Assembly: GCA_964472395.1 (NCBI GenBank)
Contig: CAYYMM010000099.1
Span: 1-17,690, forward strand
Origin: CALFER01 sp964472395
GTDB lineage: Bacteria; CSSED10-310; CALFER01
Reading direction: 5' to 3'
Length of the DNA stretch: 17,690 bases
The position numbers were made by a program, and so were the translations under genes. The notes below the pieces were generated by a model. It searched no databases. It was given only the letters and a program-made list of their open reading frames with translations, and was not told where the DNA came from. Below are positions 17,201 to 17,690 of the stretch, in pieces. Every line of letters begins with the position of its first letter. Position 1 is the first letter of the stretch.

Positions 17201-17300
17201 AACAGAGGCCACAGCCTGGCTATACGCCGAACCGATGAACCGTCCCGGACACGTCGCCCATGTTCGATTGACGATCACCCGTACATCGAGTTCCCGATAG
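5211..17300 (+). CDS. Giant secreted mosaic protein with terpenoid-cyclase-like toroids, CARDB, PA14 and DNRLRE-type modules (4029 aa)
   Basis: A signal peptide (hydrophobic core at residues 18-33, cleavage likely after VRA-38) sends the product out of the cytoplasm. Modules in order: alpha/alpha toroid (40-372); nine CARDB-like beta domains (375-1620); a lone helix EGGVEWLLDHQ near 1636; PA14-like domain (about 1650-1832); a 700-residue toroid region (1845-2550); Ig-like domain (2555-2670); a tenth CARDB (2671-2787); FlgD-like Ig module (2790-2900); further Ig-like domains; a jelly-roll-like segment (about 3090-3310); Thr/Pro linker (3581-3685); DNRLRE-type domain (3686-3864); second Thr/Pro linker; and a Cys-rich tail (3907-4029). 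No C-terminal membrane anchor, LPXTG or PEP-CTERM tag is visible. The toroids lack DxDD and GCGEQ motifs, so cyclase or thioester chemistry is not supported. An adhesive or matrix role is inferred from module content. The start is supported by GAGGAG and the signal peptide. The stop TAG adjoins the next gene's ribosome site. Confidence 0.93.
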   Translation: MRSEDRHAGKSILLSPAMIVSFFLTLLIAWLVPVGVRAQSPDIDAALGYLIQSQSSDGSWTSSTLKASSVTTARAAEALLKWRTESSVPSDAALARAWVRLADRDANRTETLADRIRLATLLPNSSMLEPPLSELLSTLSDLQNPSSGAPIPGTTLAFNLGGFGYGTGYMEDAWDTTCALRALIAQHTTEPLSQIQALSDPILCATALLLEVENIHLLTPGQCGWPAQDVEEAPDSIERTPDPLVTALTIETLASIPDDRRAISIDTYSFQARIDEALTQGLSFLGTFRRESQSMHYYQWSESTDLRHRLLLSSVVLRALSAAALRVSIDPLSVEPIRAFLIHNQTSNGSWLDDPFLTAEVLLALERSKPNLKFSGTPNLVPTEIQYGERLVLNLNYLALTNSGSVQSNVTTIQCLLVSASERIVLDTRFVPVLQPSDSLDPLPVFSGSADILGTFDLVICVDPDDYVAEVSEQDNVLSLGQFRVLTPPELAIHDVVASVQTPIPIPAPPVGIYEAQSFYLAFSIVNSGQATAHEVPVGLFAVSTSGDEPIPLHFDELWIEGKSKEIPNPSANLRLTIEGASETEPNIVDCVVGIHQDPCRHLDELAPENSHVPPGVFRIEVSIGEFDDSIPDDNSASFETLQVSPVLDVQFAEFQTDIAEPAVLLNCDGGVFPRDPDTGIYQINAGEKLLVWPIQVQTIKLVPDAGEVRISDIGIALSWTREGSSAFTGFSQFYYWGNLDSQTGGNWDCWAPSKPWSISHWMRDPIPGLCSWSENQTLMLDTANADSGEPLNPGLYTLRLTLDPNGDYDETPVGESNNNYDGIQFRIRGDPNLTLIRDQSSFIPTPSQFGTEYSGVITLFNAGETVIDTGASGFDLFHIELGNSPDVYDVTLQEFPSHLRIEPGESITTPPISWFIPQGVQLDPIVRVILDPGNAWREGADGEADNLVEFCLEGPDFVIASIEVMTVPGGSGDEQFLRAGIGNPGESYFGDRPLTVEFVQFIPESTDLWVLDSQSILPSDIPLHGDVFNVEMARSKIPCGESLIHVRINSDLNIFESDYDNNFLENTDSIERNDEECLIDFSTDPAWVGFPNNPNAIINAGEIITVHGKVACDRMNRENGCLLDDYPLKAREISVAFYHSEIAPGNLIHSFCLDLTSKPRVCDSWPWLYSQSISSCFHPDSFDWNPANDGLVGEIPIIYVVDEEDQFRETNEFNNRADFRTTLNVRYIDLSVMGSDIRLSHDVPIQGQEFGIEIRTRNQGTQELAYQVEAEVVIEITDAGGQSLAAYPRHEWHHFTPQEVFPITIEADWPQGEYTLTVRMDPTDVIREFGGGESNNIVVRPIIVSPPVNLKALSLSLEQTEYGVSCEAIDSNCSVFVGRPVDLEGVFLNQGVTEVSQVTAGLYVSDPEAGFPGAAYLFDRLEANGTGTIASEDSWYPQVESDCDLVLVVDPDQSIEEPDEADNELSFELHIVNPQKPDLVMSNLIMTGNPIPGIIREGDTLHVSAQLRNDGLRPIPDGSDFEIGCYFSSTVTPEEFWSMLSEGSTELVPLNTWNVDEPLDIGEEVTIAFDWTINDVRGPGKIYVMADSRISTVNPNGDVDEIWESVCPIRGGCNVVSEHILIHSDQHHFDTAREGGVEWLLDHQHVRNVGETGKLKATYYNLDPQQYGPGDSIPDSFGHYILLDADNATPGINPLLTRVEDGTQIGFFDDIGNIPGLTPDHFAVVYEGYLHTQTESGSQFRFKVDANDSQNNPKGRGWIWLNNRILSPYDLQYSPPLITNLPMDDHKFQAVFVRYNREDLADLTPGQDCVFELDIQNTVPPTLEPINASDYRLADGPYSFGLWDDQYNQFKQGMIGVLFATAWQLYGHLDDRLSYLPMEVPEYLALIDFILNQQNDTGSWDELPFESIAVNLWALALARDTLDLLSDPGVPDLSDRVSSLKARIGTITWPGGPQASGAIHAAVDYLSKTIRQIDGFSGTPTWPDAGFFHRTDECALVLRSLAAVDSDISHFDSYIPGYGADTGTNLVESLLHMFYLTYVNCSSQKQYWGPYPGDGCNLGLWWTPITPMLQFHSCNSSQEIDLASAINFISEGLDDSYLGTKPTLHWSIPTVTHTLASWTDFKDCTDSPYNLTHLCEYLDNLISRFPPAALWNSTGDLFYLNIGYPIYQCDEVESSIRMNPEPDDRKFCFPVLDLIRIRDNLSRWTGTLPPGFPDLDLFDNLIRRQMSGVRDYITPLTAGVPLKANAAESWEVTAMVMKALDVARIWQPESSLTPSIDHALGEAESRFTTFGNMEFMPFHFLIGDPSSTPDSMGRMIWALADRYDQLPANTQNLFNRLALQMYTRRNADGGVGTYLTCDHSGASINFYTQIMLIGLIKAGYLWSDPDIQQITNLLFNTFWEGGADGFEFETGESIYAQIISTLPGAQTELPELQQIYLQSREHLLAMHQNTYDGGWSYNAHPPSGLFFSSTVDATAMSLIALTHNHTGEYTLAEKIAISEGVNWLLLAQIKSDDPLYVDEFNGWGANLGSKTANTRDTALAVWALHAVDWYAEIDVTAYINGCDPTPPVEIWTFHPGETVPVDIYLDRILNLSQPDSSLIYRVVSESSPSSDILTEFAFNDTFPTSNRFSHSFTIPLGTQPGQYILIVNAAQGDETGADMNTFRIRIEPDALPDLVGRDLEGTHWILPEGTARIEMTIWNQGNAQANASQAMLYLNDPDNWLKPATALHSFYVPMLPVERMAPIEYEWIPDLPPGVYPLYLVVDNGNQIDESDETNNKYRFDLRIEPLTISWLGAGPDPFSPANSPGTLDTTGFYFELNGPSSVLARITRLLPNGTVEFVREIQTGCLEDGLHLIPWDGRDVTGEVVTASDRYHVELICDLNGESVEGDVEVDNIAPIVNLAGFDAPLCLTGVIPIDGTATDRNYLDLSDNFNDFKLIARVVGSSVQEEFICSGMTPIEDDRLCIWDASGVGPEDYDLELVARDSAGNESQTTTTVRIVEPPPCPLVIDPVPGSTLQTAERRLSISGVAFTRQLVVIINGESQIHDVQTFFNIDVELPACEHVIQVVSLDSCGNMSPDCQEFSVIVDEVSLAQTLGGNSLAPMTFVRGNTNIRDRRRAGPALDACATWTIRDADGTILNQAPDGSIINALEFSPWIEDSDPGTVSSTWQWTHEISALSGSACHTTLGALGMGIEMHAFSDASTPITIGKKQSLVQYVYLAPEQPPDALAVVLELRDIRVGIYWGSDDITGLPGGGIRAGELPASGDWSRLNIDESLMQLSGQKITGMWFLTRNGFAFWDHTTIGFHEMCCSIDPGRQCDFPFEWFTGRLAAGDYSFTADLALNDLACYSISTPFNIFLSEGLECSLVTDDTIYSENDTVEVTSDLFNMGLNSTQEDLDVSVIVRYPSGEMEQLLAYTIDSMPPDTHLVRTAMFQTESHPQGEYQIEQTVARGETVITTCLSSIQIYWNPAGYLDPICSTDPGTAPIGSEVGLAYSITNRYPENLQNIEIWFDVFNEVSGDLTDSTSHEMIPLIAQGQAHQAVHILNTDGFTPGDYAAFLMVRHESYETTLCLTWLTLTEQPTATPTPTCTLIPTNTPTWTPTDTPTAIPTDTPTFTPSPSPTYTDTPTPTPTCTLIPTNTPTWTPTDTPTAIPTDTPTFTPAPPTYTPTPAPTWTPVPTVTPTPNDVVCITIRRGESNCDIHDAYIWQSQPDYPHNSSTLYTGIVNDGEKQSLIDFELPETLILDQIEIVSATLNLRTRGQIGFDVTIYPVNTSWSESTVTWNSFDDHFDDDISALWSVSGEQVSFDLTEIFTAWSNGRDKYGVVLISDPLPTSANRSVSTYTDYYSSEASGNRPNLVLCYRPANTPVPTYTVTPFPTSTPPPSFTPTPQPPTPTPPPSPTPSPFPCLGNPSLEFDPDEWIAVSSGQTAVSTGDLCNTGGPGGDCATDVHFWWDETSCGFVDSVQFSGDFALMMGGDCRDLTVTATMAGLWASQPPGTEATAWLYAEPMNRPGHVAHVRLTITRTSSSR
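5328..6326 (+). other. Domain: N-terminal alpha/alpha toroid (prenyltransferase/squalene-cyclase-like repeats)
   Basis: Residues 40-372 of the giant protein. Repeated helix pairs carry QW-like turns: SQSSDGSW near residue 54 and NQTSNGSW near 344. Between them are the typical inner-helix patterns TTARAAEALLKW, WDTTCALRALI, DPLVTALTIETL and LTAEVLLALE. The fold is shared by terpene cyclases, prenyltransferase beta subunits and complement-type thioester domains, so it does not fix a function. Neither a DxDD acid nor a GCGEQ thioester is present. Confidence 0.75.
6333..10070 (+). other. Domain array: nine CARDB-like beta-sandwich modules
   Basis: Residues 375-1620 of the giant protein. Each module runs from a PDL/PNL-type opening strand through a N-x-G turn (for example FNAGETV, RNQGTQE, RNDGLRP). 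All but the last close with an acidic stretch ending in Asn: VSEQDN (about 471-476), IPDDNS, GESNNN, GEADN, DYDNN, NEFNN, GESNN, DEADN. The ninth ends less typically (GDVDEIWES). CARDB domains occur on bacterial and archaeal cell-surface proteins and are thought to aid adhesion. The acidic ends could bind calcium. Module lengths vary from about 110 to 185 residues, so several carry insertions; the third includes an extra Trp-rich loop. Confidence 0.8.
10158..10706 (+). other. Domain: PA14-like module
   Basis: Residues about 1650-1832. The start GKLKATYYNL and the following segments DHFAVVYEGYLHTQTESGSQFRFKV (in part), GWIWLNNRIL and FQAVFVRYNRE follow the PA14 pattern: opening G-L-x-A-x-Y-Y, a F-x-x-x-x-x-G-x-L strand, a D-x-x-x-L-x-x-N-G-like strand and a final strand with a conserved Tyr. 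PA14 modules usually bind glycans. A helix typical of a toroid (EGGVEWLLDHQ) lies just before it, so it appears inserted at the front of the second toroid region. Confidence 0.6.
10743..12860 (+). other. Domain: central toroid region, probably two consecutive toroids
   Basis: Residues 1845-2550. QW-like turns: LNQQNDTGSW near 1892, RNADGGVGTY near 2345 and HQNTYDGGWSY near 2448. Inner helices include SIAVNLWALALA, TDECALVLRSLAA, SWEVTAMVMKALDVA, ATAMSLIALTHN and DTALAVWALHAVD. At about 700 residues it is roughly twice the first toroid, close to the size of a two-barrel cyclase. It still lacks the DxDD acid of squalene-hopene cyclases, so catalysis is unproven. Confidence 0.65.
13221..13910 (+). 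other. Domains: tenth CARDB module and FlgD-like Ig module
   Basis: Residues 2671-2787 are a canonical CARDB domain: it starts LPDLVG, has WNQGNAQAN, and ends VDNGNQIDESDETNN. Residues 2790-2900 follow the FlgD-like Ig pattern: DPFSPANSPGTLDTTGFYFE, then LHLIPWDGRDVTGEVV, then DRYHVEL. That pattern, DPFSP...WDGRD..G..V..G-Y, is frequent near the C-terminus of large secreted proteins. Confidence 0.75.
15951..16265 (+). other. Thr/Pro-rich extracellular linker 1
   Basis: Residues 3581-3685 are almost entirely Thr-Pro dipeptides with spaced Trp, Asp, Ile and Ala. Such low-complexity linkers separate catalytic or binding modules in secreted proteins and are common O-glycosylation targets. Two Cys residues, one per DNA repeat copy, are unusual for such linkers. 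Confidence 0.85.
15963..16193 (+). repeat. Exact 99-bp direct repeat (132-bp period) coding the Thr/Pro linker
   Basis: Bases 15963-16061 and 16095-16193 are identical over all 99 positions, separated by 33 divergent bases. The period is 132 bp, or 44 codons, so loss or gain of one unit keeps the reading frame. Residues 3585-3617 and 3629-3661 are the two encoded copies. Perfect identity at synonymous sites points to a recent duplication or ongoing homogenisation. Confidence 0.95.
16266..16802 (+). other. Domain: DNRLRE-type (disaggregatase-related) module
   Basis: Residues 3686-3864. The characteristic order is seen: an opening DAYIWQSQPDYPHNSS, a KQSLIDFELP strand, IEIVSATLNLRTRG, then YPVNTSWSESTVTWNSF, a VSFDLTEIFTAWSNGRDKYG helix-turn, and SSEASGNRPNLVLCY at the end. 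These features (LIDFELP, SATLNL, W-x-E-x-x-V-T-W-N, D-x-T-x-x-x-x-x-W, S-E...RP-L-x-x-x-Y) mark DNRLRE domains of bacterial and archaeal surface proteins and some carbohydrate-active enzymes. A polysaccharide-binding role is inferred. Confidence 0.8.
16803..17297 (+). other. Thr/Pro linker 2 and Cys-rich C-terminal domain
   Basis: Residues 3865-3906 are a second Pro/Thr/Ser linker, not a copy of the first. The last 123 residues begin CLGNPSLEF and contain Cys at several further positions (DLC, DCAT, SCG, GDC), suggesting disulfides in an oxidising compartment. I recognise no family. Its end, LTITRTSSSR, carries no anchor helix. Confidence 0.6.
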
Positions 17301-17311
17301 GAGTGCGATCC

Positions 17312-17690
17312 ATGAAACGCAAGCTGATTTCCGCCACAGTTCTGATCATCATTACCTCATCCTTCGTGCTGATTCACGGAGTCGTTCAACGAGATCTGAA
17401 ACAGACTCTCGCACCCTATCGATCTTCTGTCCGAACGTTCTGCAAAACAGCCTCGACTCTTCGCCGGGCGATCGATCGAATGCTGCAGGAAGGCGAAAAC
17501 CACAGCTTCGCTCCTGGCGTCTACGACGAATTCGTTGACAGATTCGAAGCGTTGAAGCAGGACGCCTCGGATCTGCAGGTGGTTCTGGATGAGACAGCCT
17601 CGGATCTTGAAAAGAGTAAAGCGCTGCCCGAATGGAGGAAGTCACACGCATCCCTCGAATCGACACTGAACTGGATCGAACTCTTCTCGG
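17312..17690 (+). CDS. Membrane-anchored helical protein, N-terminal part (runs off the right edge)
   Basis: One hundred and twenty-six codons are present and the frame is open at the edge. A short basic start (MKRKLIS) precedes one hydrophobic segment (residues about 6-24, ATVLIIITSSFVLIHGV). The rest is charged and helical with coiled-coil-like spacing (FEALKQDASDLQVVLDETASDLEK). It is probably a single-pass inner-membrane protein with a periplasmic helical part, or a secreted one. The gap after the giant gene is 11 bases. Its Shine-Dalgarno AGGAG overlaps the giant gene's TAG stop, eight bases before this ATG, so the two are very likely co-transcribed and coupled. I do not recognise the family; a role as partner or export aid of the giant protein is inference from position only. 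Confidence 0.8.
   Translation, partial: MKRKLISATVLIIITSSFVLIHGVVQRDLKQTLAPYRSSVRTFCKTASTLRRAIDRMLQEGENHSFAPGVYDEFVDRFEALKQDASDLQVVLDETASDLEKSKALPEWRKSHASLESTLNWIELFS

Noticed and set aside
16803..17300. PEP-CTERM, LPXTG or type IX secretion tag at the C-terminus of the giant protein
   Set aside because: There is no terminal hydrophobic helix with a basic tail and no LPXTG, and the ending LTITRTSSSR lacks the usual type IX sorting pattern.

Overview
The window reads as a piece of a Gram-negative-type bacterial chromosome. A TolC-like outer-membrane component at the left edge and a signal peptide on a giant secreted protein support this. The phylum cannot be fixed from the sequence. The combination of a multi-kilobase secreted multidomain protein, CARDB repeats and Thr/Pro-rich linkers is what one often meets in large genomes of poorly cultured phyla, but that is an impression, not a measurement.

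Layout. (1) Bases 1-961, minus strand: a TetR/AcrR repressor gene whose stop overlaps, as ATGA, the start of a TolC-family efflux gene that runs off the left edge. A sigma70-like promoter and a palindromic operator lie just upstream of the repressor. (2) Bases 962-1264: intergenic DNA with a degenerate repeat-like unit and no credible gene. (3) Bases 1267-3024, minus strand: an AT-richer gene for a polytopic membrane protein that looks like a GT-C-type glycosyltransferase. (4) Bases 3025-5067: a poorly coding stretch, then the wreck of a second membrane-protein gene on the minus strand. One in-frame TGA cuts it, and it decays after a recognisable motif shared with the YfhO-like membrane protein family. 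(5) Bases 5068-5210: a divergent intergenic region with a very good promoter whose spacer contains a perfect 13-bp inverted repeat. (6) Bases 5211-17300, plus strand: one gene of 4029 codons filling two thirds of the window. It encodes a secreted mosaic protein with alpha/alpha-toroid (terpenoid-cyclase-like) domains at the N-terminus and centre, about ten CARDB modules, a PA14-like domain, a FlgD-like Ig module, Thr/Pro linkers and a DNRLRE-type domain. (7) From base 17312 to the right edge: a small membrane-anchored helical protein, probably translationally coupled to the giant gene.

How the parts may work together. The TetR-TolC pair is a self-contained, autoregulated efflux operon cut off at the edge. 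The giant gene and its downstream partner form a second operon on the opposite strand, most likely making an extracellular or surface protein and a small inner-membrane or periplasmic companion. The glycosyltransferase-like gene and the decayed membrane-protein gene sit between the two operons and look like a partly eroded surface-polysaccharide or glycosylation segment of foreign base composition. Whether that segment ever modified the Thr/Pro linkers of the giant protein is speculation.
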